Below, piece by piece: positions 9,650 through 18,433 of a stretch of DNA of 64,000 bases. The stretch comes from an uncultured Verrucomicrobiota bacterium (GTDB lineage: Bacteria; Verrucomicrobiota; Verrucomicrobiia; Opitutales; UBA9783). Numbering within the stretch: the first letter of the stretch is position 1; every line of letters begins with the position of its first letter. Made by a program: the position numbers and the translations under genes. The notes beneath the pieces are model-generated. The model was not told the origin of the DNA. It searched no databases and saw only the letters and a list, made by a program, of their open reading frames with translations. The DNA lies in NCBI GenBank assembly GCA_902495005.1, contig CABUVL010000002.1, positions 124,001 through 188,000 of the forward strand, given 5' to 3'.

Positions 9650-11764
9650 ATGGAAAAACTATCTAATTGTAAAACTAAACTGTTAAAGCCTTTTTGTATC
9701 AGTACGCTAATGATGGGTACTCTTTACGTGGGCGTCTTAGCCGCTAAAGATGAAAATGATTTGGCCCGTGATGGAATATCGGAGAACTATGACCTGAATA
9801 ATAATCCGATAGGGGACAGCGCAGACTCGCAGGTCGAATCCCTAACTTTGGTGGATGAATCGGTGCAGCAGGTGTTGTCGTTACTTGAAAGGTTGACAGA
9901 TCGCATTTTGATCGTAGCGAGCAATTTGCCAAAAGTCTCCATCAACTTAAACATTCCCCATCCTTTGTCTAAGGCGGAGGCAATTGCAAGCTTGAAGAGT
10001 GTTTTGAACGCGAATGGAATTGGCGTTACTCCAATGGGAGATAAATACTTACGTGTGATTCCTGTCAATCGCGCCAAGAACAGTGCGCCGGAACTGATTG
10101 CTTTTCAGGACCTTCAATCTCGTCCAAGCAGCCAGGAAGTTTGCAGTTGTATTTTCCCTTTTAAAAATTTAACCGCGCGCGAGGCGGTCCGCATGGTGCA
10201 TTCATTTTTAACGCCTATCGTATCATCCGTCGTGACCTTGGATAAATCTAATGCGTTGTTGATCACCGATTCGCTGAGCAATCTTCAACGTTTGGGCGGT
10301 ATTTTTGATAAAATTGATAAAGTGGGGGATGTCCAAGAAAAGATTATGTTTTTCGACGTGAAGAACGTAAGCGCCAAGGAATTAAAGCAAAAGTTTGAAG
10401 ACTTACAAAAAGGGGCTTTAAAACGTTACTTGTTGGGGAACACCTCCTTTGAAGCGGATCCGAGGACCAATCAACTCATTGTCGTTACGGCGATTGGCAA
10501 TGAATCCATCATTGAAGATTTTGTGGCACGTTTGGACGTCAATATAGGTTCGTTGTCCCGCAGTCACGTGTTTAGAATTCAACATGGATCTAGTAAGGAG
10601 TTAACGGAGCTGGTAAAGAAGTTGGTCCAACAACAAAATCAACAAGACCGTTCGACGCACCGCCGTGATGAGAATATTGCCACACAGGGCGATCAAGTGG
10701 CTCAATTCAGCAAGCAATTAAGCATTGAGTGCGACGAACGTTTAAATGCGGTAGTCGTCTATGGAACCCCAACGGATATCAGACAAATTCAACAGCTCAT
10801 CGAGCAATTGGACGTTGTGCTTCCACAGGTACGCATTGAAGTGGTGATTGCCGAAGTCCACTTGCAACAAGGACAAGTGAGTGGATTGGAGTCCTTTGGC
10901 TATTCCCATCTGGGGAATGTCAATACCTTAAAGGACGTTCAGTTGCCTTCCTTGGCCAGTGGTACCTCTGCGTTTTCATTGAATTCGTTGACTTTTAGAA
11001 AGTTGTCGATGGATATGATTGTAAATGCCGCCAAGTCCAATGAAAACATCTCGATCCTGTCATCGCCCACATTATTGACGACACATGCGCGTGAGGCGGT
11101 TATTAAGATTATGGAAACGAGACCTTACTTGAGCAGCGTGCAAACGAAGATCGGCTCTTCAAATGAACCTGAGGTTAGCAACAGTAATATTGAAAAGGTA
11201 GACGCGGGTATTGAATTGACAGTTAAGCCGTTGATCGGCACAAACGGTGTAGTTCAATTGGAAATTTCACAAAAGGTGGATAATTTTTCACAGGAATCGA
11301 CCAGCGTGGGTTCCAGTAACCTCAGCATGCCACACATTCGACGTCGTGAGGCTAAGTCGTTCGTATCTGTACAATCGGGAGACGTCCTGGTTTTGGGAGG
11401 CCTAAAGCAAAGGGAGATGACGGATACTAAAAAGCGCATGTTTTTACTGGGCGATTTGCCTTTGTTGGGAGATGCCTTATTCTCAAGCAAGGTTAAGCAG
11501 GAGGAAATTAAGGAGCTCATCATCTTTATTCGTCCGAAAGTCTTATCCGATCCTGAGGCTGCCACGCAAGATACTAAGGAATACATTAATAAGTTGAGTA
11601 ATTCCACGCAAGAGGAGGTCAATAATTACCTTAAGGAAGGTCAATTTTTGAAGGATGATCGTTTCGAGTCCAGGAAGAGGCGTGCTGTAAAAAAACACGT
11701 TTTACATGGGAAACGTAAGTGCTTGAGGGCACAAGTAACTCAGCAAAAAGAACTAGGAAAATAG
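9650..11764 (+). CDS. gspD: Type II secretion outer-membrane secretin GspD
   Basis: Forms the multimeric outer-membrane channel. The 704 residues show an N-terminal hydrophobic segment (signal peptide ending near VGVLAAK), periplasmic N-domains (about 60-400, with repeated secretin_N units such as FDVKNVSAKELKQKF and FRIQHGSSKELTELV), and the conserved secretin core from VRIEVVIAEVHLQQG to FVSVQSGDVLVLGGL and the terminal IFIRPKVL. A basic tail of about 60 residues follows and may bind a pilotin or be a linker. The gene starts 6 bases after gspM. Confidence 0.96.
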   Translation: MEKLSNCKTKLLKPFCISTLMMGTLYVGVLAAKDENDLARDGISENYDLNNNPIGDSADSQVESLTLVDESVQQVLSLLERLTDRILIVASNLPKVSINLNIPHPLSKAEAIASLKSVLNANGIGVTPMGDKYLRVIPVNRAKNSAPELIAFQDLQSRPSSQEVCSCIFPFKNLTAREAVRMVHSFLTPIVSSVVTLDKSNALLITDSLSNLQRLGGIFDKIDKVGDVQEKIMFFDVKNVSAKELKQKFEDLQKGALKRYLLGNTSFEADPRTNQLIVVTAIGNESIIEDFVARLDVNIGSLSRSHVFRIQHGSSKELTELVKKLVQQQNQQDRSTHRRDENIATQGDQVAQFSKQLSIECDERLNAVVVYGTPTDIRQIQQLIEQLDVVLPQVRIEVVIAEVHLQQGQVSGLESFGYSHLGNVNTLKDVQLPSLASGTSAFSLNSLTFRKLSMDMIVNAAKSNENISILSSPTLLTTHAREAVIKIMETRPYLSSVQTKIGSSNEPEVSNSNIEKVDAGIELTVKPLIGTNGVVQLEISQKVDNFSQESTSVGSSNLSMPHIRRREAKSFVSVQSGDVLVLGGLKQREMTDTKKRMFLLGDLPLLGDALFSSKVKQEEIKELIIFIRPKVLSDPEAATQDTKEYINKLSNSTQEEVNNYLKEGQFLKDDRFESRKRRAVKKHVLHGKRKCLRAQVTQQKELGK

Positions 11765-11774
11765 CCGGCTTGCG

Positions 11775-12254
11775 ATGAATTTATTTTATAAAAAATGTAT
11801 CTGGATTTTTGGCCTGGGCCTGGGTTTGCTGGCAAACGCAGAGGATACTCATCCCGAAGAAGAGATTAAGCGTTATGCGCAAGAATTGGTGGAGCATTCT
11901 CCTTTTATCCCCGATTACTACAAGCAAAGCGGCCATTCGACGGTGCCTGTATCGACTTTAACAACGGCCAACTATCAATTCCACAGTGTGGTAAAGATGG
12001 CTGACGGAAGTTATCAGTTTGGTTTGACGGACACGCAAAGCTCAAAAGGATTGTGGATTTCATCAACGCGAGAGAACAATGACCCCGCGTTAAATATCCA
12101 ATTTTACACGTATGATGAGAATAAGCACATCCTGGTGATAGAATTGCCAGAAGGCTTGGTGAGAGTTCCGTTAGTGGTACATAAGGAATCGGCCAACAAG
12201 AGCCAAGGGGGTTACGTTGGTGTGGATGTCTTGGAAGATGAGGATGACGATTAG
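11775..12254 (+). CDS. Exported T2SS-associated protein of unknown family
   Basis: 159 residues with a clear signal peptide (CIWIFGLGLGLLANA) and an acidic C-terminus (VLEDEDDD). I do not recognise the family. The beta-rich middle (SVVKMADGSYQFGLTD, then ILVIELPEGLVRVPLVV) could be a small periplasmic domain. The gene sits between gspD and gspE, where a gspC or secretin-partner gene could be, and no gspC is visible in the operon, so a connector or pilotin-like role is a reasonable guess. It is only a guess: no PDZ or HR signature is evident. Confidence 0.6.
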   Translation: MNLFYKKCIWIFGLGLGLLANAEDTHPEEEIKRYAQELVEHSPFIPDYYKQSGHSTVPVSTLTTANYQFHSVVKMADGSYQFGLTDTQSSKGLWISSTRENNDPALNIQFYTYDENKHILVIELPEGLVRVPLVVHKESANKSQGGYVGVDVLEDEDDD

Positions 12255-12275
12255 AGCTGAGCAAAATAAGAGTTT

Positions 12276-13979
12276 ATGAATTTACAAAAATATAGGATTA
12301 AGGTTCCGAAGTTACTAGAACGATTAGACGACAGGCAGAAGGATTCCTTGTTTGAATTACCAAGGCACATGCGCATGGGGCGTCTGGCGGAGTTGTTTAA
12401 TTATTCGGAGAATGTGATTGGGCGTCTGATTGCGGAGGATCACGGCCTTGTATTTTTGGAAGATTTTACGGTGTGTAAAAACGCGACAGAGCTCATTCCT
12501 TTGAGGCTCATTCATGAATACCAATGCTTGCCCATTGTCAGCGATAAGGGCTTGGTGGCCGATCAATTGCATTTGGTTACGGTGTGGTCTCCCGATGAAG
12601 ACATGATTCGCTGGATTGAAGCTGCCTGTGGGCGTAAGGCGACGTGGTACTTGACCTTTGCGCAAAATGTTGCCAACACCATTATTCAAAATTTTGGGGT
12701 AGGTTCTGACAGCCTGTCGGAGAGTGACCTGGAAGACGCCGTGCAGGATGAATCCGAGGTCGAGGAAGATGAGGATGCGGCCATCATCCGCTTCGTGAAT
12801 GAAATTATTGCCAAGGCGGTGACGGATCGGGCGACGGATATTCACTTTGAACCGCAGAAAAACTCCATACAAATTCGTTATCGTATTGATGGGCAATTGG
12901 TTTCTGTCAAATTGCCGGAGAATTTAGTAAAATTTCAGGCAGCCATTATTTCGCGTTTAAAGATTATGGCGCGGCTGAACATTTCTGAAAAGCGTCGGCC
13001 TCAAGATGGTCGTATTCGTTTTACTTCCGGACCGGTTGAATTGGATATCCGTTTGTCGACCTTGCCAACGTTGTACGGAGAAAGCGTTAGCTTGCGTCTC
13101 TTAAATCAGGGCAGTCGGCCGGTTACCTTGGAAGATTTGGGCCTGACAAGTGAAGATCTGAAACTCATCGATCATAATATCCACAAGCCGCACGGTATTA
13201 TTTTAGTGACGGGGCCCACGGGTTCCGGTAAGTCAACGTCGCTCAGCGCCTTTGTGCGTCGCATTCGGACGCCAGAACGACGTATTATTACGGTGGAAGA
13301 TCCGGTCGAATATGAGATTGAGGGGGTTAATCAATCGCAGGTACACAGCGAAATCGGTTTCAATTTCGCCAGTGCGTTGAGGCATATTTTGCGGCAAGAT
13401 CCGGATGTGATTATGATTGGTGAAATTCGGGATAAGGAAACGGCCGATATCGCCATTCGCGCTTCTCTGACGGGACACTTGGTCCTAAGCTCTCTGCACA
13501 CCAATGATGCGGCAGGCGGATTAACCCGTTTGGTGGACATGGGAATTGAGCCCTTTCTCATCACATCCTCGGTTGAAATGATTATTGCCCAACGTCTTAT
13601 TCGCCGTTTGTGCCCGCATTGTGCTCAATTGGACGAGATCCCTGAAAGGACCCTGAGGGCACAATTGAAGCAATTGGGTATTCCGGAATCTGAATGTCAG
13701 TACGCGGGTAAATTGAAGAAGGCCGTGGGTTGCGATCAGTGCAGAAATTTGGGCTACAAGGGCCGTATTGGTGTATTTGAAATTTTAAACATTAGCGAAG
13801 AAATTCACAGGGCGATCATTAAAAATCAGTCGTCGGATGAGATCAAGGAAATCGCCCTGCGTGAGGGCATGCGTACTTTGCAACAATCGGCGTGGAATCA
13901 AGTCAAACGCGGGTTGACAAGCTTGGAGGCTGTCCTGCACTTCGCGGCAGTTGATTTGGATGAAACGGCAGCTGAATAG
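12276..13979 (+). CDS. gspE: Type II secretion ATPase GspE
   Basis: Cytoplasmic hexameric ATPase that powers pseudopilus assembly. 567 residues, full family length. N-terminal N1E domain (1-150), then the N2 and catalytic domains. Seen in order: Walker A GPTGSGKST, Asp box ITVEDPVEYE, Walker B RQDPDVIMIGEIRDKETA, His box LTGHLVLSSLHTND, and a tetra-cysteine zinc module (CPHC and CDQC) typical of GspE/PilB. It is followed by gspF after 8 bases. A second, shorter paralogue lies at 23768-24898. Confidence 0.97.
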   Translation: MNLQKYRIKVPKLLERLDDRQKDSLFELPRHMRMGRLAELFNYSENVIGRLIAEDHGLVFLEDFTVCKNATELIPLRLIHEYQCLPIVSDKGLVADQLHLVTVWSPDEDMIRWIEAACGRKATWYLTFAQNVANTIIQNFGVGSDSLSESDLEDAVQDESEVEEDEDAAIIRFVNEIIAKAVTDRATDIHFEPQKNSIQIRYRIDGQLVSVKLPENLVKFQAAIISRLKIMARLNISEKRRPQDGRIRFTSGPVELDIRLSTLPTLYGESVSLRLLNQGSRPVTLEDLGLTSEDLKLIDHNIHKPHGIILVTGPTGSGKSTSLSAFVRRIRTPERRIITVEDPVEYEIEGVNQSQVHSEIGFNFASALRHILRQDPDVIMIGEIRDKETADIAIRASLTGHLVLSSLHTNDAAGGLTRLVDMGIEPFLITSSVEMIIAQRLIRRLCPHCAQLDEIPERTLRAQLKQLGIPESECQYAGKLKKAVGCDQCRNLGYKGRIGVFEILNISEEIHRAIIKNQSSDEIKEIALREGMRTLQQSAWNQVKRGLTSLEAVLHFAAVDLDETAAE

Positions 13980-13987
13980 GGGTAGGC

Positions 13988-15193
13988 ATGTTGAAATTTA
14001 AGTACAAGTATGCTGGGAAAAAGGAAGGCTTTATTTTTGCCAGAAACAAGGGCCACGCCCTGCAGTTGCTGTCACGGCAGGGCATTCGCGTGGATGAAAT
14101 CGTTGGGCTGGGCAATGATAAAAAGTCGCCCGATGGCAGTTTGAAGAAGTTGAATGCAAAGGTCGCCTTACCTTTTTTGAAACGGGTATTCCAACTCCAC
14201 AGTGCGGGCTTGCCCATTGGTGATACGTTGAAGATTTTGCAATTGCGTGTGCAGGACAAAGCTCAAAAAGAGTTGGCCATTGCGCTGTGGCGCGATCTGA
14301 GTGAGGGTAAAAGCTTCGGCGTGGCTTTGAGAAATTATCCGCACGTTTTCAATGAAGATATTGCGGCACCCATTGAGGCCGCGGAGATTACGGGAAATTT
14401 AGTCCCCGTTTTAAAACAGATCATTCAGTTATTGACGGACCGCGAGCAATTGAAAAAGAAAATTGTGAATGGGATGGCTTATCCCGCGATTGTTTCTACC
14501 GTGGCCGTGATTGTCGTTGGATTTTTCCTGTTCTTCTTATTGCCTCGCATCGAACATATGTTGCACAGTCTGGGCGGTGAAATGACCTTGCCTGCACGCC
14601 TTTTAATTGTCTTTTCTCATGTTCTGTTGTACGGCCTTCCGATAGGCCTGGTGGTATTGTTCTTATTTGTTTTTGCCTTGAAAACATGGCGAAAACGGTC
14701 GGCGATGGGACGGCTAAAAACGGATACTTTTGTATTAAAGATCCCCGTAGTTTCCCACTTGATCCGCTGTGTTGAAATTTGCCGGGTGTCAAATTTATTG
14801 GCAACTTTATTGGGCAGTGGGGTCAACTTAACCGAGGGCATGCGTTTGTCGGAAAAGGTAATTAAAAATGTTTATCTAAAAAAGCTGTTTCAAAATGCGT
14901 GCAGTAAGGTCAATGACGGTGTGTCTTTGTCGGTGGCATTTAAGTCGACCGGCCTTGGATTTTTCACAGATACTGCCCTCGATATTGTTACCGTGGGGGA
15001 GAATACGGGCAATATGCACGACAGCTTTAACGAAGTTTATAAGATGCTCAACGAAGAATTGGACGCACGTTTCCGTTTTCTGACAAGTTTTATTACGTCG
15101 GCGGCCTTGGGCTTTGCATTTTTCCTCGTGGCTGTATTGGCCTTGGGAATTGTGTCCAGCGTTATGCAATTTAGTAATTCATTAAAATTATAA
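13988..15193 (+). CDS. gspF: Type II secretion platform protein GspF
   Basis: Polytopic inner-membrane protein that couples GspE to the pseudopilus. 401 residues with two T2SSF domains (about 65-190 and 270-395), each with a cytoplasmic helical bundle (LHSAGLPIGDTLK and LLGSGVNLTEGMR are equivalent positions) and hydrophobic segments (IVSTVAVIVVGFFLFFLLP and ALGFAFFLVAVLALGIV). A Shine-Dalgarno-like GGGGTAGG precedes the ATG. It is the last T2SS gene. GspC and the prepilin peptidase GspO are not in the window. Confidence 0.96.
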   Translation: MLKFKYKYAGKKEGFIFARNKGHALQLLSRQGIRVDEIVGLGNDKKSPDGSLKKLNAKVALPFLKRVFQLHSAGLPIGDTLKILQLRVQDKAQKELAIALWRDLSEGKSFGVALRNYPHVFNEDIAAPIEAAEITGNLVPVLKQIIQLLTDREQLKKKIVNGMAYPAIVSTVAVIVVGFFLFFLLPRIEHMLHSLGGEMTLPARLLIVFSHVLLYGLPIGLVVLFLFVFALKTWRKRSAMGRLKTDTFVLKIPVVSHLIRCVEICRVSNLLATLLGSGVNLTEGMRLSEKVIKNVYLKKLFQNACSKVNDGVSLSVAFKSTGLGFFTDTALDIVTVGENTGNMHDSFNEVYKMLNEELDARFRFLTSFITSAALGFAFFLVAVLALGIVSSVMQFSNSLKL

Positions 15194-15212
15194 AAATTTA
15201 AGACAAAAAGAG

Positions 15213-15242
15213 TTGACGAGATTTTAGAAAGCTCCATATATT
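15213..15242 (+). promoter_or_regulatory. Promoter of rpsU
   Basis: TTGACG (15213-15218), an 18-base spacer and TATATT (15237-15242). Transcription would begin near 15249, giving a leader of about 24 bases that retains a Shine-Dalgarno TAAGGA at 15261-15266. This contrasts with the nearly leaderless promoters elsewhere in the window. Confidence 0.6.
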
Positions 15243-15272
15243 TATATTGTCATTTTAAATTAAGGAACACAA

Positions 15273-15473
15273 ATGTCGGTAGAAGTTAAAATGCGTAAAG
15301 GTGAACCCTTAGAAAAAGCACTGCGGCGCTTAAAGAAAAAGTTGGACCGCGAGGGCATCTTACGTGCAGTAAAGGCAAAACGTTATTTTGAAAAGCCTTG
15401 CGAAGTAAGGCGTCAAAAAGAAAAGGTGGCTGCATTTAATAATATGTTGCGCCACAAGCATGATATTGCGTAA
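15273..15473 (+). CDS. rpsU: 30S ribosomal protein S21
   Basis: Small basic ribosomal protein of 66 residues that binds the 3' region of 16S rRNA near the anti-Shine-Dalgarno and helps initiation. The sequence has the S21 pattern: VKMRKGEPLEKALRRLKKKLDREGIL, then the basic region RYFEKPCEVRRQKE. The start is set by the TAAGGA box 6 bases upstream. A strong terminator follows, so it is monocistronic. Confidence 0.96.
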   Translation: MSVEVKMRKGEPLEKALRRLKKKLDREGILRAVKAKRYFEKPCEVRRQKEKVAAFNNMLRHKHDIA

Positions 15474-15504
15474 GAATTTTGTTGGTTATATAGTTAATGG
15501 TGGG

Positions 15505-15543
15505 CGTAGAGCAATTAGAGGGGTAATTGCTCTACGTTTTTTT
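15505..15543 (+). terminator. Rho-independent terminator after rpsU
   Basis: Perfect 13-base inverted repeat (CGTAGAGCAATTA at 15505-15517 with TAATTGCTCTACG at 15524-15536), a 6-base loop and a run of seven T. Confidence 0.92.
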
Positions 15544-15824
15544 ATACTCAGCGCTCTAAATTTTTTTTGTGGCTTGAGCTACAGTTGGAATGCAAGTGGG
15601 CCGCAGCCATTGAAATGAATGTCGACGATTGTCTAAGCTGTTGGAGAGGTGAATAGGGGCATAAAATCCTTTGGATTTGCAAGGTGAGTTGAGACTTTTA
15701 AGCTCCGCATGCAATTAAGCCGTGGAATGCTCGGAAGGCGCTCGAAAGAAAGAATTGGATGGGTGTTGTTATTCTTAGAATTTAGACTTGGAAGTAATTA
15801 AATTAGTGGGTTAACTTTTACCGT
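15544..15824. other. Intergenic region before rsmA
   Basis: About 280 bases with no ORF, RNA gene or repeat that I can support. A weak promoter-like pair (TTGGAA at 15788, TTAACT at 15811) lies just before the rsmA start. Confidence 0.35.
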
Positions 15825-16670
15825 ATGTTGACGTTGGCACAAACAAAGTCTTTGTTGAACCGCTTACAATTACTTCCAAAGCGGAAGATGGGGCAGAATT
15901 TCCTCGTTAATTCGACTTATGTAGTGCGTTCTTTAGACTGGGCGCAGGTTAAATTGGGCGATGTTGTTGTGGAAATTGGTCCCGGATGTGGAACCTTAAC
16001 GACGGCGTTGGTTGCCGCCAATGCGCAGGTGTACGCGGTGGAAAAAGATCGTGTTTTGTACGCTCACATTGCTGAAACTTTGCCAGAAGTTGAGCTCGTG
16101 TGCGATGATGCCTTGCAAAGCCCCGTTGGACGGTACGATTTTAGTGCAGATGCGTACAAGGTGGTGGCGAATTTGCCTTACGCAATTGCAAGTATTTGGG
16201 GGGACCGCATCTTGGAATTGGCCCAACTCCCAGTCTGTATGGTCTTGATGGTACAGAAGGAAGCGGCGGATCGTTGGTTCTCATCGGAAGGGAACAAACA
16301 GTTTTGCCCCTTGTCTATTTTTTTTCAATCGGCTTATCAAATTGAAAACAAGTGCACGGTTTCCAAAAATTGTTTTTACCCGCAACCCAAGGTTGATTCC
16401 GTGCTTCTGCATTTGTCACGGCGCGAGCATCCTTTTATTTTTGAATCAGATTGCAAGAAGTTGATCAGGGATATCTTTGTGCATCGTCGGCAACAAATTG
16501 GGCATGTTTGCAAGAGCTTGGATACGGCCCTATCACGTTATTTATTGTCGTATTTAACGAGTCGCAATGTGCCTTTGTCGAGTCGAGCAGAATCTTTACC
16601 CGTTGAGTTTTGGCAATTATTTGCCGTCGAGCTCGGTCATCATTTGCAAGCTTCTAATGCACTTGATTGA
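15825..16670 (+). CDS. rsmA: 16S rRNA adenine dimethyltransferase RsmA/KsgA
   Basis: SAM-dependent enzyme that dimethylates two adjacent adenines in the 3' terminal helix of 16S rRNA. 281 residues. Seen: KRKMGQNFLVN at the N-terminus, SAM motif I EIGPGCGTLT, acidic VEKDR (motif II), and the catalytic motif NLPYAIAS (N-L-P-Y/F). The C-terminal helical domain has the usual FVHRRQQI. The gene ends convergent with, and overlapping by 17 bases, the acyltransferase on the other strand. Loss of this enzyme is the classic cause of kasugamycin resistance. Confidence 0.96.
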   Translation: MLTLAQTKSLLNRLQLLPKRKMGQNFLVNSTYVVRSLDWAQVKLGDVVVEIGPGCGTLTTALVAANAQVYAVEKDRVLYAHIAETLPEVELVCDDALQSPVGRYDFSADAYKVVANLPYAIASIWGDRILELAQLPVCMVLMVQKEAADRWFSSEGNKQFCPLSIFFQSAYQIENKCTVSKNCFYPQPKVDSVLLHLSRREHPFIFESDCKKLIRDIFVHRRQQIGHVCKSLDTALSRYLLSYLTSRNVPLSSRAESLPVEFWQLFAVELGHHLQASNALD

Positions 16671-17292
16671 GTTGTTCGTTGGCGAAGTGAATCAATTGTT
16701 CGTCCGATAAAACGGGCATTTTTTCGCAGCTCGTGGCGTGAACTATCACCTTGGAAAAAGGCTTGGGGATGCGGAAATGATCCCAAGAGTTAAGCTTCCA
16801 GGCGTTCATTTTTAGCGATAAAAAGATGACGGGGACTTGCTTGTTGCAGGCTAATCGTAGAGAGCCCGGTTTGCACACGTAGCGAGGGCCACGAGGGCCA
16901 TCTGGTGTAATGATGATGTCACAATTTTCGTCTTCGATTTTTTGACTAAGTTCTTTAAGGGCTAATTGGCCACGCCAGCTGCTGGAGCCTCTTATGACGC
17001 GGACGCCGAAATAAGAGACCAAAGTTTCCAAAAGTGCGCCGTCTTTACTCGCACTTATGAGTCCGTAAATGGGTTTGTTGTGACGTTTACAACGAAGATG
17101 CAGCTTGGGGGCGAAAAAGAGGCAGTTGTGCCAGAAGTAGATGATGCAGGGTTTATCGAGATACTGATTTAAAGTACGTTGGCTCCCTTGGGTGAAATGA
17201 AGGCGCAGGGTGCAATACCACAACCTTAAGAGCAGGTAAATTAAGCAGAGAAAAATTTTCTGAAGTAGGTTCGTGTGGTGAATCTTACGCAT
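16654..17292 (-). CDS. DUF374 family lysophospholipid acyltransferase-like protein
   Basis: Membrane-associated protein of about 212 residues. The N-terminal hydrophobic stretch is followed by the DUF374 pattern: HNCLFFAP, LISASKDGALLETLVSYFGVRVIRGSS, then ITPDGPRGPRYVCKPG and LACNKQVPVIFLSL. DUF374 proteins belong to the broad PlsC/LPLAT superfamily and are often linked to lipid A or phospholipid acylation in Gram-negatives. The substrate cannot be read from sequence. The start is the ATG at 17292, since an upstream in-frame TTG at 17301 is less likely. It is convergent with rsmA. Confidence 0.85.
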   Translation of the reverse strand: MRKIHHTNLLQKIFLCLIYLLLRLWYCTLRLHFTQGSQRTLNQYLDKPCIIYFWHNCLFFAPKLHLRCKRHNKPIYGLISASKDGALLETLVSYFGVRVIRGSSSWRGQLALKELSQKIEDENCDIIITPDGPRGPRYVCKPGSLRLACNKQVPVIFLSLKMNAWKLNSWDHFRIPKPFSKVIVHATSCEKMPVLSDEQLIHFANEQLNQVH

Positions 17293-17470
17293 GCTGAACA
17301 AATTTGAAGATAAAAATGTACCTGGGTCAATGAAGGTTTACGCCTATTTTTCAACGAGCTTTGGGATAAATGTGGACCTTGGATCGGGCTTATTGGGCGA
17401 AGTGGGGCTGCCGTGAGAACGCTTGCGATCATCATTGAGGCCGATTGAGTTAAATAAATGAAAAAAATAT

Positions 17471-17499
17471 TTGACTTACGGTGAGAATATTTATGAATA
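17471..17499 (+). promoter_or_regulatory. Promoter of tRNA-Gly
   Basis: TTGACT (17471-17476), a 17-base spacer and TGAATA (17494-17499), 14 bases before the tRNA 5' end. The same TGAATA -10 box occurs in the trxB promoter. Confidence 0.55.
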
Positions 17500-17513
17500 T
17501 AAATACATAGATT

Positions 17514-17589
<76 letters not shown>

Positions 17590-17662
17590 GGTTTGATAAA
17601 TTTAGATTATAAGGATAAGCGATGCATGAGTATGCTGACTTAAAACCCGGAGCGAACGGATT

Positions 17663-18433
17663 ATGGATGCTCGAGGGTCAATAATTCAAGTTAGAGATTT
17701 AGTTAAGTATTATCACGAAGAGCCTGTTTTAAAAGGAGTGAGTGTTAATATTGATGAGGGCGATTTGGTGTCCATTATTGGGCCATCCGGTTGTGGCAAA
17801 TCTACTTTTTTGCGCTGCTTAAACGGAATGGACAGTTTGGATAAAGGCTACATCCAAATTGATGGGATCGTGTTGGAACGTAAGTCTCCAAGGGTGTCTT
17901 TAGGCAGTGATTTTCTGCATAAAACCCACGATTTAAGGCAGCACATTGGAATGGTTTTTCAGTCCTTTAATTTATTCCCACACAAGACCTTATTGCAAAA
18001 TGTCATGTTGGCGCCCATGATTGTTCAAAAAAAAGGACGCGACGAGGCGGAGTGCCTCGCTATGAAATTTTTGGATAAAGTGGGCTTGCGCAACTTTGCA
18101 CACCGTTATCCCTTTAATTTGTCCGGAGGCCAGCAACAACGGGGGGCCATTGCGCGTTCACTTGCCTTGTCGCCGCGAGTTATGCTGTACGATGAGCCCA
18201 CGTCTTCCATTGATCCTACGCGCGTGGATGAGGTGTTGGAGGTAATGCGCGATCTGGATCGCGAGGGGATGACACAAATCATTGTGACGCACGAAATGCG
18301 TTTTGCGAGAGATGCGTCGGACTACATTATTTACATGGAACAAGGCGAATTCATTGAAATTTCAGACGAAGATGAGATCTTTATCCATCCAAAGGATGAG
18401 CGTACACGGCAATTTTTAAAAAATTTTATGTGA
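17663..18433 (+). CDS. Polar amino-acid ABC transporter ATPase (GlnQ/HisP type)
   Basis: ATP-binding subunit of an importer, 256 residues. Walker A GPSGCGKST, Q-loop GMVFQSFNLFPH, signature LSGGQQQRGAIARSL, Walker B VMLYDEPTSSIDP and switch His in IVTHEM. The QSFNLFPHKTLLQNVMLAP region is characteristic of the polar amino acid family. An insert of about 20 residues (ERKSPRVSLGSDFLHKTH) before the Q-loop resembles the one in HisP/GlnQ relatives. It overlaps the next gene by 4 bases (ATGA-type junction), so the ATPase and its fused partner are co-translated. Confidence 0.95.
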   Translation: MDARGSIIQVRDLVKYYHEEPVLKGVSVNIDEGDLVSIIGPSGCGKSTFLRCLNGMDSLDKGYIQIDGIVLERKSPRVSLGSDFLHKTHDLRQHIGMVFQSFNLFPHKTLLQNVMLAPMIVQKKGRDEAECLAMKFLDKVGLRNFAHRYPFNLSGGQQQRGAIARSLALSPRVMLYDEPTSSIDPTRVDEVLEVMRDLDREGMTQIIVTHEMRFARDASDYIIYMEQGEFIEISDEDEIFIHPKDERTRQFLKNFM

